Part shown: positions 42,326-52,014 of the stretch, piece after piece
How the letters are laid out: each line of letters begins with the position of its first letter
Position numbering within the stretch: the stretch's first letter is position 1
Assembly: GCF_003054555.1 (NCBI RefSeq)
Contig: NZ_CP026304.1
Location: 5,456,001-5,520,000, forward strand
Reading direction: 5' to 3'
DNA length: 64,000 bases
DNA from: Streptomyces lunaelactis
GTDB lineage: Bacteria > Actinomycetota > Actinomycetes > Streptomycetales > Streptomycetaceae
Made by a program: the position numbers and the translations under genes
The notes under the pieces: model-generated
Database searches by the model: none
Told to the model about the DNA's origin: nothing
The model's input: the letters and a program-made list of their open reading frames with translations, nothing else

Positions 42326-43651
42326 ATGGCAAGCACCACGGACAGCGCGACCGACGAGTCCATCTCCCTCCCCCGTAAATCGAGTTGGAAATACATCGGA
42401 CCCGGAATCGTCGTCGCGGCGACCGGCGTCGGCGCGGGCGATCTCGTCGCCACGCTCATCGCGGGCAGCAACTTCGGCTACACACTCCTGTGGGCCGCGG
42501 TGATCGGCTGTCTGGTCAAGATCTCGCTCGCCGAGGCCGCCGGCCGCTGGCATCTGTCCACCGGACGTACCCTCTTCGACGGCTGGACCGACCTTGGCCG
42601 CTGGACCACGTGGTTCTTCGTGGTCTACGTCGTCGTCTGGGGCTTTGTGTACGGAGCCGCCGCGATGTCCTCCAGCGGTCTGCCGCTCCAGGCGCTGTTC
42701 CCGGACGTGATGGGCCTCAAATGGTGGGCGATGCTCACCGGAGTCGTCGGCCTGGTCTTCGTCTGGTTCAACAAGTACGAAGTGTTCGAGAAGGTCATGA
42801 CCGTGCTGGTCGGCGTGATGTTCGTGGTCACCGTCTATCTGGCGATCCGGGTCACCCCGAACCTCGGCGACGCCTTCGCCGGACTGCTGCCCGTCCTGCC
42901 CGACGAGAAGGACTCGATCCTCAACACCCTCGGCCTGATCGGCGGAGTCGGCGGCACCATCACCCTTGCGGCGTACGGCTACTGGGTGAACGCGAAGGGC
43001 TGGACAAACTCGGGCTGGATGAAGGTGATGCGCCTCGACAATCGCGTCGCGTACGTCACCACCGGCATCTTCGTCGTGGCGATGCTCTTCGTCGGCGCGG
43101 AGATGCTGCACTCCTCGGGCGTCGCCATCGCGAGCGGCGACAAGGGGCTCATCCAGCTCAGCGACATCCTGGCGGACCGTTACGGCTCCGCCACCGCCAA
43201 GCTGTTCCTCATCGGCTTCTTCGCCACGTCCTTCACCTCGCTGATCGGCGTCTGGCACGGCGTGAGCCTGATGTTCGCGGACTTTGTGGAGCGCTATCGC
43301 AAGGACCGGGCCGGCGCCTCGGAGACCGAGCTCAGCGGCGAGGCGGTGGCCGCGGGCAGGCGCGAGAAGTCGGTGCCCTTCCGGGCGTATCTGCTGTGGC
43401 TGACCTTCCCGCCGATGATCCTGCTGTTCCAGGAGCAGCCGTTCCGGCTGGTGATCATCTACGGAGTCCTCGGTGCGGCCTTCATGCCGTTCCTGGCGCT
43501 GACGCTGGTCTGGCTGCTCAACTCGAGCCGTACGCCGAGGGAGTGGCGGAACGGGATGCTCAGCAACGCGATGCTGGTGATCGCGGGGCTGCTGTTCCTC
43601 GTGCTGTGCGTGAAGCAGATCACGGACCAGCCGTGGGCGGAGTTCTTCTGA
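42326..43651 (+). CDS. Nramp family divalent metal transporter
   Basis: 441 residues, about 11 transmembrane helices. GIVVAATGVGAGDLVATLI in helix 1 corresponds to the Nramp DPGN region, although the Asp-Pro-Gly-Asn itself is replaced by GAGD, as in the Nramp-related branch. Helix 6 does not show the canonical metal-binding Met-Pro-His clearly, so Mn/Fe specificity is uncertain. Start ATG 42326 with GGAAGG 9 nt upstream. A strong hairpin follows. Confidence 0.85.
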   Translation: MASTTDSATDESISLPRKSSWKYIGPGIVVAATGVGAGDLVATLIAGSNFGYTLLWAAVIGCLVKISLAEAAGRWHLSTGRTLFDGWTDLGRWTTWFFVVYVVVWGFVYGAAAMSSSGLPLQALFPDVMGLKWWAMLTGVVGLVFVWFNKYEVFEKVMTVLVGVMFVVTVYLAIRVTPNLGDAFAGLLPVLPDEKDSILNTLGLIGGVGGTITLAAYGYWVNAKGWTNSGWMKVMRLDNRVAYVTTGIFVVAMLFVGAEMLHSSGVAIASGDKGLIQLSDILADRYGSATAKLFLIGFFATSFTSLIGVWHGVSLMFADFVERYRKDRAGASETELSGEAVAAGRREKSVPFRAYLLWLTFPPMILLFQEQPFRLVIIYGVLGAAFMPFLALTLVWLLNSSRTPREWRNGMLSNAMLVIAGLLFLVLCVKQITDQPWAEFF

Positions 43652-43655
43652 TGTC

Positions 43656-43695
43656 CGGCCTGCTGGGCGTGTGCACGCACACGCCCAGCAGGCCG
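43656..43695. terminator. Strong bidirectional terminator
   Basis: CGGCCTGCTGGGCGTGTG-cacg-CACACGCCCAGCAGGCCG, a perfect 18-bp stem between the Nramp and chitinase genes, which converge. Confidence 0.93.
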
Positions 43696-43699
43696 TCGG

Positions 43700-45400
43700 C
43701 TACGGGAGGCCGTGCACGTGCGGTCCGACCGCGTTCGACCAGGCGTTGCCCGACTTCGCGTCCCAGTTCGTGGACCAGGTCATCGCGCCGCGCAGCGACG
43801 GGTACGTCCTGGACGGCTTGAACGATCCGCAGTTCGTGCCCCGGGCGAGGCAGTCGAGGGCGTTGTTCACGATCGTCGGCGAGACATAGCCGCTGCCCGC
43901 GCCGCTGGTGGAGGCCGGCAGGCCGAGCCCGACCTGGGCCGGCGTCAGGCCGCCCTCCAGCTGGATGCAGGCGAGCGCGGTGAGGAAGTCCACCGAGCCC
44001 TGCGAGTAGACCTTGCCGTCGCAGCCGAGCATCGAACCGCTGTTGTAGTACTGCATGTTGACGACGGTCAGGATGTCCTTGATGTTGAGCGCCGTCTTGA
44101 AGTACTCGTTCGACGTCGACTGCATGTCGATGGTCTGGGGCGCCATCGTGATGACCAGGCCGGAGCCTGCCTTCGAGGAGAGGGACCTGAGCGCCTGCGT
44201 CATGTAGGTGGCGTTGAGCCCGTTCTCCAGGTCGATGTCGACGCCGTTGAAGCCGTACTCCTGCATCAGCGCGTAGACGGAGTTGGCGAAGTTCGTCGCG
44301 GAGGCCGCGTCGTTGATCGTGACCGTGCCGTTCTGGCCGCCGATCGAGATGATGACCGACTTGCCCGCCGCCTTCTTGGCCGCGACGTCGGCTTTGAACT
44401 GGGCGACGGTGTAGCCGCCGAGCCCGGCCGAGTCGAGGTTGAAGGTGACACCGCCCGGCGTACCTGTGGCGTCGGCGAAGGAGACCGCGATGATGTCGTA
44501 GTTGGCCGGCACATCGCTGATCTTCTGCACGGTCGCGCCGTTGTTGAAGTTCTGCCAGTAGCCGGTCACCGCGTGCTTGGGCACCGTCCCGCCGCCCCCG
44601 CCGCCGGAGGCCGAGGTGGTGCCGGTCACCGCCGAGGACTTCGCGGATTCACCGGCCGCGTTGGTCGCGGAAACCTGGAACGAGTACGAGGTCGAGGCGC
44701 TCAGTCCCGTCGCGGTCGCCGAGGCTCCGCTCACCGACTGCACCTTGGCGCCGTTCTGGTAGAGGTTGTAGCCCGTCGCGCCCGTCACCGTGCTCCAGGA
44801 CAGCGCCACGGAGGACGAGGTCACCGAGCCCACCGCGAGGCCGGCCGGGGTCGCGGGCACGACCGGGTCGGGGTCACCGCCGCCGCCCCCGTCCGGGCCG
44901 AAGACGCTGACATCGTCGGCGAAGTAGGGGGTCTGTCCGTACCAGCCGTGCGTGTAGACCGTCACCGAGGTCGTGCTGCCGCCGGTCGTGAAGGTGGTGG
45001 ACAGCTGCTTCCAGCCGGCGGAGTCCGGCGTCCATGTGCTGACGTCCGTCGTGCCGGTGCCGCTCGCGCCGAGGTAGGTGTAACCGCCCTGGACCCAGGC
45101 GCTCAACGTGTACGTCGAGTTGGGCTTGACCGACACGGTCTGGGTGCACTTGGCGTTGTCCTGGCCGGCGGGCGTCGCCTTGAGGGCGGAGGCGCCGCCG
45201 TGCACGGGCGAGGAGACGGTGGCGCCGCTGCCGGCGGAACAGGTCCAGTTGGCGAGCCCGGACTCGAAGCCGGCGTTCTTGGCGACATTGATGTCGGCGG
45301 CCTGTGCGGTCCCTGAGATGCCCATGAGGGAGAGACCGGTTCCGAGGGCGAGCGCAAGGGCTCCGCCGAGCCATCTTCGTGAGCGTGTGGTGCGGTCCAC
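43700..45400 (-). CDS. Secreted GH18 chitinase with CBM and FnIII modules
   Basis: Hydrolyses chitin. 566 residues in order: signal peptide (1-34, AQAAD), a CBM-like beta-sandwich (35-170), a Gly-rich linker, a fibronectin type III domain (182-265), a Gly linker, and a GH18 catalytic domain (275-566). The catalytic motif is NGVDIDLE with E392 as acid/base; SIGGQNG and MQYYN are the other conserved strands. The modular plan matches streptomycete ChiC/ChiD-type family 18 enzymes. A DasR-like box lies upstream. Confidence 0.93.
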   Translation of the reverse strand: MDRTTRSRRWLGGALALALGTGLSLMGISGTAQAADINVAKNAGFESGLANWTCSAGSGATVSSPVHGGASALKATPAGQDNAKCTQTVSVKPNSTYTLSAWVQGGYTYLGASGTGTTDVSTWTPDSAGWKQLSTTFTTGGSTTSVTVYTHGWYGQTPYFADDVSVFGPDGGGGGDPDPVVPATPAGLAVGSVTSSSVALSWSTVTGATGYNLYQNGAKVQSVSGASATATGLSASTSYSFQVSATNAAGESAKSSAVTGTTSASGGGGGGTVPKHAVTGYWQNFNNGATVQKISDVPANYDIIAVSFADATGTPGGVTFNLDSAGLGGYTVAQFKADVAAKKAAGKSVIISIGGQNGTVTINDAASATNFANSVYALMQEYGFNGVDIDLENGLNATYMTQALRSLSSKAGSGLVITMAPQTIDMQSTSNEYFKTALNIKDILTVVNMQYYNSGSMLGCDGKVYSQGSVDFLTALACIQLEGGLTPAQVGLGLPASTSGAGSGYVSPTIVNNALDCLARGTNCGSFKPSRTYPSLRGAMTWSTNWDAKSGNAWSNAVGPHVHGLP

Positions 45401-45470
45401 TTGCTGCCTCCGGTGGGGGAGTTGGGGGTGTGGAGGGGATACGGAACGGTGGCCACCGCTGGGCGTACAA

Positions 45471-45486
45471 ACTGGTCCAGACCAAT
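45471..45486. promoter_or_regulatory. DasR-responsive element (dre) upstream of the chitinase
   Basis: ACTGGTCCAGACCAAT against the consensus ACTGGTCTAGACCAGT: 14 of 16 match. It lies about 70 nt upstream of the chitinase ATG. Chitinase genes of streptomycetes are controlled by the GntR-type N-acetylglucosamine sensor DasR through such sites. Confidence 0.8.
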
Positions 45487-45621
45487 AGGGTTGTCAAGGC
45501 CTCTGGCACCGATTCGTATACACGCGCCGGTGAAGGGCCGAGCTCTCGGTCGGCCGCCGTGCGGGTCCGCTCTACGGGCCCCCGCTCCACAGCCGGGGGC
45601 TCAGGCCTCGTCCCGCAACCT

Positions 45622-45643
45622 GGGAGCGATCGAATTCGCTCCC
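45622..45643. repeat. 8-bp inverted repeat in the chitinase-tad gap
   Basis: GGGAGCGA-tcgaat-TCGCTCCC, perfect arms. The 436-bp gap 45401-45836 otherwise holds the chitinase promoter, the dre site and the first tad-region promoter, with no gene. Confidence 0.45.
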
Positions 45644-45836
45644 GTGAAACGAGAGTTAACCTCTGACGCCTTCGCCCGTTTTCGCCTGTGCGGAGCGTGT
45701 GCGGGTTGTGGCCCAGTGATCTGAAAGCTGTTCTCTGCCTCGTACGTCGTGGATAAAGTGCTGGAGCAGAAGCACGGAGTTGTAGGTATCTGCGGTCGCC
45801 GGAACCCCGGCGTCCGGAGCTGAACGGGGAACCAGC

Positions 45837-46715
45837 GTGCCGACCGCAATAGCTGTGACCAGTGCCGATCTGGTGCTACCGCCTACCGACCACCAGACCC
45901 CCACGGCCGCTCTGCTGCCGGCGCCCGACGCTCAGCCCCTGGATGCCGCGCTCGCCGACATGACCGTCCTGCTGGAGCAGCACGGATATGTGATCGCTCT
46001 CTATCCGGCGTCCCTCCCCGTCGCCCACGAACGTCGGCTGTACACCGTCCGGTCGGTCCTGGAGAGCGACCGGATAGCGTTCCTGCGACTGGATCTGCCG
46101 CCGCTGGGTGTGGCCGTACTGGTGCGCCAGTTACGGCAGTTGTCGATCTGTGACTTCAGTGCGGGGGTCGTCGCCTCCGCCGCCCGTCTGCTCTCCCATT
46201 ACATCTACGCGGGTGCGGTGCTCAACTCCGTCACCAAGCTCGACCGCGTTCCGGTGAGCCTGAAGTCCCATGCCAAGTCCTGGGTGCCGGGCTCGCAGTT
46301 CGGTGTACTGGCCAATCCCGGCCCGCAATTGGTCAGGATCGGCGCCGGACAGCTCGCCGGTCCCGAGTTCGGTACCCAACTCCTGGTGGCAAAAGGACAG
46401 TTGCAGTCGGACTGGGTGACCTCGACGCTCGCTCCGGCGTGGCAGGTGCAGGGAATGCAGGAGACCGCGCTTCCTGCCGACTCCCCGGGCTGGTGGGGTA
46501 CGGCCAGAATGATCGAATTCGCTGCCTACCTGCCCGATATCTCCGTGCTCTACCAGCTGGTTTCGTCCGTACGGCGAGAGGTGTGCACCTGGTGCGGAAT
46601 TGAACTCATAGGCGATCGCTGTGGCTTCTGCTCGGCGCCGCTCGCCCCTGCCGAGAACCAACCACGCGCACCTGGTGTCCTGAGACAAGGGACCCCCATG
46701 CATCAGCGGCCGTAA
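45837..46715 (+). CDS. Tad-locus protein of unknown function with C-terminal zinc ribbon
   Basis: 292 residues from GTG 45837, with GGGGAA about 6 nt upstream. The middle is a mixed alpha/beta domain with no family I recognise (LLSHYIYAGAVLNSV, GWWGTARMIEFAAYLPD). Near the C-terminus CTWCGIELIGDRCGFC forms a CxxC-x7-CxxC zinc ribbon. It precedes cpaB by 123 nt and seems to open the Tad cluster. No signal peptide; probably cytoplasmic, perhaps a regulator or assembly adaptor. Confidence 0.65.
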   Translation: MPTAIAVTSADLVLPPTDHQTPTAALLPAPDAQPLDAALADMTVLLEQHGYVIALYPASLPVAHERRLYTVRSVLESDRIAFLRLDLPPLGVAVLVRQLRQLSICDFSAGVVASAARLLSHYIYAGAVLNSVTKLDRVPVSLKSHAKSWVPGSQFGVLANPGPQLVRIGAGQLAGPEFGTQLLVAKGQLQSDWVTSTLAPAWQVQGMQETALPADSPGWWGTARMIEFAAYLPDISVLYQLVSSVRREVCTWCGIELIGDRCGFCSAPLAPAENQPRAPGVLRQGTPMHQRP

Positions 46716-46838
46716 CCGGAGACGGGGGCCGCTTCCCGGACGTTCCACCTCGCAGGCCCCGCCGCAGCAGCTCAGGCACCGTGCACAGTTCCGACTCTGT
46801 CCGCTCCGTCAACGCTTCTGAACGAGGTTCTCCCGCTC

Positions 46839-47552
46839 ATGAATTCACGTCAGCGCCGTGGCGTCATACTTCTGCTCCTGTCGGTTCTCTGCGCCTTCGG
46901 TGTGTTCGCCGGTGTCCTGTCCGTCATCAGCGATGTGAATTCCAAAGTCGGTCCCGAGGTCACGGCGTACCGGATCAAAACCGATGTGGCGCCCTACACG
47001 GCCCTGGAGCCTGGGCAGTTCGAGAAATTCTCGATGCCGAAGCGCTGGCTGTCGCAGAATGCGGTCACCGATCTCGCGGTGGTGAACGGCAAGATCGCCG
47101 TTACTCAGCTCAAGCGGGGCTCGCTGCTGCAGGACGACATGATGGTGAAGAAGCCCGCTGTCGGCAATGGCGAGCAGGAGATCGCCATCATGATCGACGC
47201 GGCCACCGGCGTGGCGGGCAAGATCACACCCGGTTCCCTGGTCAATATCTTCGCCACCTTCGCCGGGAAGGACGACGGGGAAGTGGACCAGTCCCGCATC
47301 ATCGTCCCCAACGCCAAGGTCATCGACGTCGGCCAGATCACCGCACTCAAGCCCGACAAGAACGACCGGGACAGGGCACTCACCCAGGCCGTGCCGATCA
47401 CCTTCGCGCTCAACACCACGGACGCCCAGCGCCTCGCCTACGCCGAGTCCTTCGCCGAACACGTCCGGCTGGCCCTCCTCGGCAACGGCAGCCCCACCAC
47501 GCTGCGTCCGGGGGACGGCACCTACACCCTCGACGAAGACAAGAACAAGTGA
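46839..47552 (+). CDS. cpaB: CpaB/RcpC-like Flp pilus assembly protein (SAF domain)
   Basis: 237 residues: one N-terminal transmembrane helix (residues 8-30), then a SAF-type beta-clip (VAPYTALEPGQFEKFSMP, ITQLKRGSLLQDD-like) and the CpaB core (VAGKITPGSLVNIFATF, ITFALNTTDAQRLAYAES). In Tad systems CpaB/RcpC sits in the envelope and supports pilus assembly. Followed at 8 nt by tadZ. Confidence 0.85.
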   Translation: MNSRQRRGVILLLLSVLCAFGVFAGVLSVISDVNSKVGPEVTAYRIKTDVAPYTALEPGQFEKFSMPKRWLSQNAVTDLAVVNGKIAVTQLKRGSLLQDDMMVKKPAVGNGEQEIAIMIDAATGVAGKITPGSLVNIFATFAGKDDGEVDQSRIIVPNAKVIDVGQITALKPDKNDRDRALTQAVPITFALNTTDAQRLAYAESFAEHVRLALLGNGSPTTLRPGDGTYTLDEDKNK

Positions 47553-47559
47553 GGGCCGC

Positions 47560-48855
47560 ATGACCACGCGAATCATTCCGGCGGTCGGCGACGCGGAAGC
47601 CGCCCGATCCATCACCACCCTGCTCAGCCAGCTCCCGGACGCGGAGCCGGCCAGCCCGGTGGGCGACTCGACCACGCTCATCGACACACTCGCCCGGCTG
47701 GCCGGAGAGTCGATCGATGAGCTGCCCGAGGTCGTCCTCGTACACGAGCGGATCGGGCCGGTGCCGGCGCTCGAGGTGATCCGGGAGGTGGCGCTCCGGT
47801 TCCCGGCGGTCGGGGTTGTGCTCGTCACCTCGGATGCCAGCCCCGGGCTGTTCTCGGCCGCCATGGACTCGGGTGCGCGAGGTCTGATCGGACTGCCGCT
47901 CAGTTACGAGGAGCTGGTCACCCGGGTCCAGGCCGCGGCCGGCTGGTCGGTGGGCGTACGCCGGCACCTCGGGCAGGGTTCGGAGGTCTTCTCCGGTCCC
48001 GGTGGCACGGTCGTGGCGATCGCGGGCGGCAAGGGCGGCGTGGGCACCACGCTGATCGCGGTCCAACTGGCCCTGGCGGCCCAGGCTTCCGGCCATCACA
48101 CCGCGCTCGTCGACATGGATCTGCAGTCCGGCGACATCGCCTCGTATCTGGATGTGCAGTTCCGCCGCTCCATCGTGGACCTGGCCGGCATCCAGGACAT
48201 CTCGCCGCGCGTGCTCCAGGACGCGGTCTTCCGCCACGAGACCGGGCTCGGCCTGCTGCTCGCGCCGGCCGAGGGCGAACGCGGCGAGGAGGTCACCGAC
48301 CGGGCGGCACGGCAGGTCGTCAGCGCCCTGCGCCAGCGCTACCAGGTCGTGGTCATTGACTGCGGCTCGCAGATGAGCAGCGCCAACGCCACGGCCATCG
48401 AGATGGCGGAGACGGCGGTCCTGGTGACGACCCCGGACGTGGTCGCGGTGCGCGGGGCCAAACGCATGGTCAGGCTCTGGGACCGGCTGCAGATCCGCAA
48501 GGCGGAGGAGACCGTCACCCTCGTCAACCGCCATACGCGCAACACCGAGATCCAGCCGCCGCTGATCGAACGGATCACCGGCACCCGGGTGGCGCGCATC
48601 GCCGTCCCGTCGAACTTCAAGGAGCTCCAGGGCGCGGTCGACGCCGGCCGGATGCAGGACCTGGAGGCCAAGAGCACCGTGAAACAGGCGCTGTGGGGCC
48701 TGGCCGGAGAGCTCGGTCTGGTGAAAACGGCGGAGAACGAGGGCAAGGGCAGGGCGAGGGGCGGAAGGGCCGCGAACGACCGTGGGTCGCTCACCTTCGG
48801 ACGCCGCTCGCGTGAGGACGCGTCGAAGGACGGGAAGAGAGGGGCAGGGGGATGA
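47560..48855 (+). CDS. tadZ: TadZ/CpaE-like AAA/ParA-type ATPase
   Basis: 431 residues: N-terminal receiver-like domain without a proper phosphoacceptor (residues 1-140), then a ParA/MinD-type ATPase with the deviant Walker A AGGKGGVGTTLIAVQLAL (about residue 157), switch Asp in LVDMDLQSGD, and Walker B VVVIDCGS. TadZ places the pilus machine at its cellular site. The C-terminal 45 residues are basic and disordered. ATGA overlap with the following tadE. Confidence 0.88.
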   Translation: MTTRIIPAVGDAEAARSITTLLSQLPDAEPASPVGDSTTLIDTLARLAGESIDELPEVVLVHERIGPVPALEVIREVALRFPAVGVVLVTSDASPGLFSAAMDSGARGLIGLPLSYEELVTRVQAAAGWSVGVRRHLGQGSEVFSGPGGTVVAIAGGKGGVGTTLIAVQLALAAQASGHHTALVDMDLQSGDIASYLDVQFRRSIVDLAGIQDISPRVLQDAVFRHETGLGLLLAPAEGERGEEVTDRAARQVVSALRQRYQVVVIDCGSQMSSANATAIEMAETAVLVTTPDVVAVRGAKRMVRLWDRLQIRKAEETVTLVNRHTRNTEIQPPLIERITGTRVARIAVPSNFKELQGAVDAGRMQDLEAKSTVKQALWGLAGELGLVKTAENEGKGRARGGRAANDRGSLTFGRRSREDASKDGKRGAGG

Positions 48856-49289
48856 GAACACGATGGGTGGTCGGCAGACTCCGCCATGACGACGACCACT
48901 GCGGACGGGAGCGCGACCGAGGTCAGATCGCGGTCGAGTTCATCGGCATGCTGCCGGTCATTCTCCTTACGTGTGTGCTGCTCTGGCAGGCCGTGCTGTT
49001 CGGCTACGCGTACACCCTGGCGGGGAACGGGGCGGACCGGGCGGCGCACGAGGCGGCCGTGAACTACCTGGAGGCGGACCAGGACGCGCAGTGCCAGGAG
49101 GGCGCGCGCCTGGGAGTCGCCGACCCCGACTACTCGTTCACGGCGAACTGCGGTGCGGACCTGGGCCACGCCTCGATGCGGGCGAGCGTCGGTGTGAAGG
49201 TGCCCGTGCTCATACCCGGCCTGATCGACTACTCGTTCGGCACGGTGACCGGCAAGGCCAGTTCACCGCTGGAGGGGCTGAGCCCATGA
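48852..49289 (+). CDS. tadE: TadE-like minor pseudopilin
   Basis: 145 residues. Prepilin motif DRG-QIAVEF: Gly24 before cleavage and Glu29 at +5, then a hydrophobic helix (IGMLPVILLTCVLLWQAVLF). The mature domain has two cysteines in matching positions (DAQCQEG and TANCGAD). TadE/F are pseudopilins processed by the A24 peptidase. ATGA overlaps on both sides. Confidence 0.87.
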   Translation: MRTRWVVGRLRHDDDHCGRERDRGQIAVEFIGMLPVILLTCVLLWQAVLFGYAYTLAGNGADRAAHEAAVNYLEADQDAQCQEGARLGVADPDYSFTANCGADLGHASMRASVGVKVPVLIPGLIDYSFGTVTGKASSPLEGLSP

Positions 49290-49639
49290 AGAGGCGCAGA
49301 GACGACAGGGGCGTGACCGCGGTCGAGTACATCGGATTCCTGCCGATCCTGATTCTCGTGGGGATCTGTCTGGTGCAGTTCGGTCTCGCGGCGTACACCA
49401 TGCAGCAGGCCGGCACGGCGGCCCGGACCGCCGCGCGTATCGGTTCTCAGGGCAGTGACGCCGAAGGCAGGGCGGCCGGCGAGGCTGCCGTCAGCGACCT
49501 CGTCCGAGGGGGCACCCGTGTCGACATGGGCGGTTCCTTCGACGACGCCGAGGCGACGGCCACGGTACGGATTCCCTCGATCATTCCGGGGTTCGACTTC
49601 GACCCGGTGAAGCGTACGTCCACGATGCCCCGTGACTGA
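49286..49639 (+). CDS. Second TadE-like minor pseudopilin
   Basis: 117 residues from ATG 49286 (ATGA overlap with the gene before). Prepilin motif DRG-VTAVEY with Gly9, Glu14 and Tyr15, followed by the hydrophobic segment IGFLPILILVGICLVQFGLA. Its unusually short leader is only nine residues. Likely TadF or a second TadE. Confidence 0.87.
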   Translation: MKRRRDDRGVTAVEYIGFLPILILVGICLVQFGLAAYTMQQAGTAARTAARIGSQGSDAEGRAAGEAAVSDLVRGGTRVDMGGSFDDAEATATVRIPSIIPGFDFDPVKRTSTMPRD

Positions 49640-49650
49640 CGAACGGCCCA

Positions 49651-49700
49651 GCACGGCCGAACAGTGCAGCGCAGCCGAACAGCCCCGCACAGCCGAACAG
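49651..49700. repeat. Three short direct repeats before tadA
   Basis: The unit GCA(C/G)(A/G)GCCGAACAG-like occurs three times at about 18-nt spacing between the second pseudopilin gene and tadA. Could be slippage or a protein-binding array. Confidence 0.5.
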
Positions 49701-49711
49701 TTGGAGTACTG

Positions 49712-51049
49712 ATGAGCCTTCTGGAGCGCCGAGGTGCCCCCGAGGAGAACGGCGGGAACCGTGAGGACGGCCATCTCGTCGCGACCTACCGGGCGAAGCT
49801 GCTTCAGGAGATCGACCTCGCGGAGATGTCGGCGCTCGCCGCGGTGGAGCGGCGCGTCCGCCTGGAGCGCGTACTCGGCCACATCATCAGCCGGGAAGGC
49901 CCAGTCCTCTCCACGGTCGAGCGCGCCCAGCTGATCCGCAGGGTCGTCGACGAAGCCCTCGGCCTCGGCATCCTCGAACCGCTCCTCGAGGACGCGTCCG
50001 TCTCCGAGATCATGGTCAACGGCCCGGACCAGATCTTTGTCGAGCGCGGTGGCCGGGTCGAGCAGCTCCCGATGCGCTTCGCCTCCAACGACCAGTTGAT
50101 GCAGACGATCGAGCGCATCGTGTCCACCGTCAACCGCCGGGTGGACGAGTCGAATCCCATGGTCGACGCGCGCCTCCCCAGCGGCGAGCGGGTCAATGTG
50201 ATCATCCCTCCGCTCTCCCTGACGGGCGCGACGCTCACCATCCGCCGCTTCCCCCGGGCCTTCACGCTGCGGGAGCTGATCGGCCTCGGGTCGCTGGACG
50301 ACCCCATGCTCTATCTGCTCTCGGCGCTGGTGCAGTCCAAGATGAACATCATCGTGTCGGGCGCCACCGGCACCGGTAAAACGACCCTGCTCAACGCCCT
50401 CTCCGGACTGATCCCCGAGGGCGAGCGTGTGATCACCATCGAGGACTCGGCCGAGCTTCAGCTGCAGCAGGCGCATGTCATCCGGCTGGAGTCGCGGCCC
50501 CCGAACGTCGAGGGCAAGGGCCAGGTCACCATCCGCGACCTGGTCCGCAACTCCCTGCGTATGCGCCCCGACCGCATCATCGTGGGTGAGGTGCGCGGCG
50601 GCGAGACGCTTGACATGCTCCAGGCAATGTCTACCGGCCACGACGGCTCGCTCGCCACCGTCCACGCCAACAGTGCCGAGGACGCGCTGATGCGACTGCA
50701 GACCCTCGCCTCGATGTCCGAGGTGGAGGTCCCCTTCGCCGCGCTGCAGGACCAGATCAACTCCGCACTCGATGTCATCGTGCAGCTCACCCGCCACGCG
50801 GACGGCTCCCGGAAGATCACCGAGATCGCGATCCTCGACTCGCACGGCCGCGAGCCCTACCGGATCGTCTCGATCTGCCGTTTCGTCGGCCGGCCGATGG
50901 GCGCCGACGGAAAGATCGACGGCCACTTCGAGTACTACCCGGTGACCCGCCGGATCGCCGACCGCCTCTATATGGCCAGCCAGTCGGTACCTCAGGCATT
51001 CGGTATCGCACAGTCCGAGGAACAGCTCGCCTCCCGAGAAGCCAAGTAG
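49712..51049 (+). CDS. tadA: TadA/CpaF secretion ATPase
   Basis: The motor ATPase of the Flp pilus. 445 residues of the type II/IV secretion ATPase superfamily: N-terminal helical domain, then [15 protein letters not shown] (Walker A, about residue 215), the Asp box [12 protein letters not shown], Walker [12 protein letters not shown] and the His box [13 protein letters not shown]. Start ATG 49712 with GGAG 7 nt upstream. 17-nt gap to tadB. Confidence 0.95.
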   Translation: MSLLERRGAPEENGGNREDGHLVATYRAKLLQEIDLAEMSALAAVERRVRLERVLGHIISREGPVLSTVERAQLIRRVVDEALGLGILEPLLEDASVSEIMVNGPDQIFVERGGRVEQLPMRFASNDQLMQTIERIVSTVNRRVDESNPMVDARLPSGERVNVIIPPLSLTGATLTIRRFPRAFTLRELIGLGSLDDPMLYLLSALVQSKMNIIVSGATGTGKTTLLNALSGLIPEGERVITIEDSAELQLQQAHVIRLESRPPNVEGKGQVTIRDLVRNSLRMRPDRIIVGEVRGGETLDMLQAMSTGHDGSLATVHANSAEDALMRLQTLASMSEVEVPFAALQDQINSALDVIVQLTRHADGSRKITEIAILDSHGREPYRIVSICRFVGRPMGADGKIDGHFEYYPVTRRIADRLYMASQSVPQAFGIAQSEEQLASREAK

Positions 51050-51066
51050 CGAGTAGGTGCCACGAA

Positions 51067-52005
51067 ATGACTCGACTGGATCAGCTGACGATCGGCGCCA
51101 CACTGCTCTTCAGCGCGCTCCTGATCGCGGGCGTCCATACGTACGCCTCGGGCCGGGCCCAGCGCGCGGCGCTGGAGCAGCGCCTGTCGTCGACGCAGCA
51201 GATCACCACCGCGGGGCGGCGACGGCGCTTCAGGGGTGTGGACCGCAGGCTGAAGCAGACCGGCTTCGGCAAGAAGATCGAACTCAGGCTCGCCGCCACC
51301 GGGCTCGATCTCACTCCTGGCGAGTTCTTCGTCTACATGGTCGCCGCCGTCGCCGGTTTCTGGCTGCTCGCGAGCTCCGTACTCGCCTCCTTCTTCGGGC
51401 CGATCGCGGGCCTGATCGCCCTCTGGTCCGCGTTCGCCTTCCTCAACTGGCAGCGCCAGAAGCGCATTGAGAAGTTCATCAACCAGCTGCCCGAGCTCTC
51501 GCGCATCATCGCCAACGCCACGCAGGCGGGTCTCGCCCTGCGGATGGCGATCAGCCTGGCCGCCGAAGAGCTGGAGGAGCCCGCCGGAGACGAACTCGCC
51601 AAGGTCGCGAACGCGCTGGCCATCGGGCACTCGATCGATGAAGCGCTGGGCGAGCTGGCGGACCGGCTGCCCTCCCGGGAGCTGGTCGTTCTTGTCACGA
51701 CCCTCGTACTCTCCAACCGCTCCGGAGGAGCGATCGTGAGCTCTCTGCGCAACCTCACGGAGACGCTGGAAGAGCGCAAGGAGACCCGGCGCGAGGTCAG
51801 AACGCAGCTGTCGCAGGTGACGCTGACCGCCTACATCGTGCCGGGGATGGGCCTGGCGATGCTGATGTTCATGGACAGCGTCTGGGACGGGGCACTCGAC
51901 AAGATCACCGGAAACACGCTGGGGCAGGCCATCGTCCTCCTCGCGCTCGGCCTGTATCTGGTCGGGTTCTTCCTTGTCCGCCGACTGGCCAAGATCGAAG
52001 TCTGA
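51067..52005 (+). CDS. tadB: TadB inner-membrane platform protein
   Basis: 312 residues, GspF/TadC superfamily. N-terminal helix, a central pair of membrane helices (residues about 95-135), the cytoplasmic T2SSF domain (FINQLPELSRIIANATQAG, LALRMAISLAAEEL) and C-terminal helices. It couples the TadA motor to the membrane base. Confidence 0.92.
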   Translation: MTRLDQLTIGATLLFSALLIAGVHTYASGRAQRAALEQRLSSTQQITTAGRRRRFRGVDRRLKQTGFGKKIELRLAATGLDLTPGEFFVYMVAAVAGFWLLASSVLASFFGPIAGLIALWSAFAFLNWQRQKRIEKFINQLPELSRIIANATQAGLALRMAISLAAEELEEPAGDELAKVANALAIGHSIDEALGELADRLPSRELVVLVTTLVLSNRSGGAIVSSLRNLTETLEERKETRREVRTQLSQVTLTAYIVPGMGLAMLMFMDSVWDGALDKITGNTLGQAIVLLALGLYLVGFFLVRRLAKIEV

Positions 52006-52014
52006 GGAGGCGCA

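Noticed and set aside
45703..45715. GGGTTGTGGCCCA before the first Tad-region gene as a fifth copy of the shared promoter dyad
   Set aside because: The arms are 2 nt too close, the left arm matches poorly, and there is no -10 hexamer at 22-23 nt.
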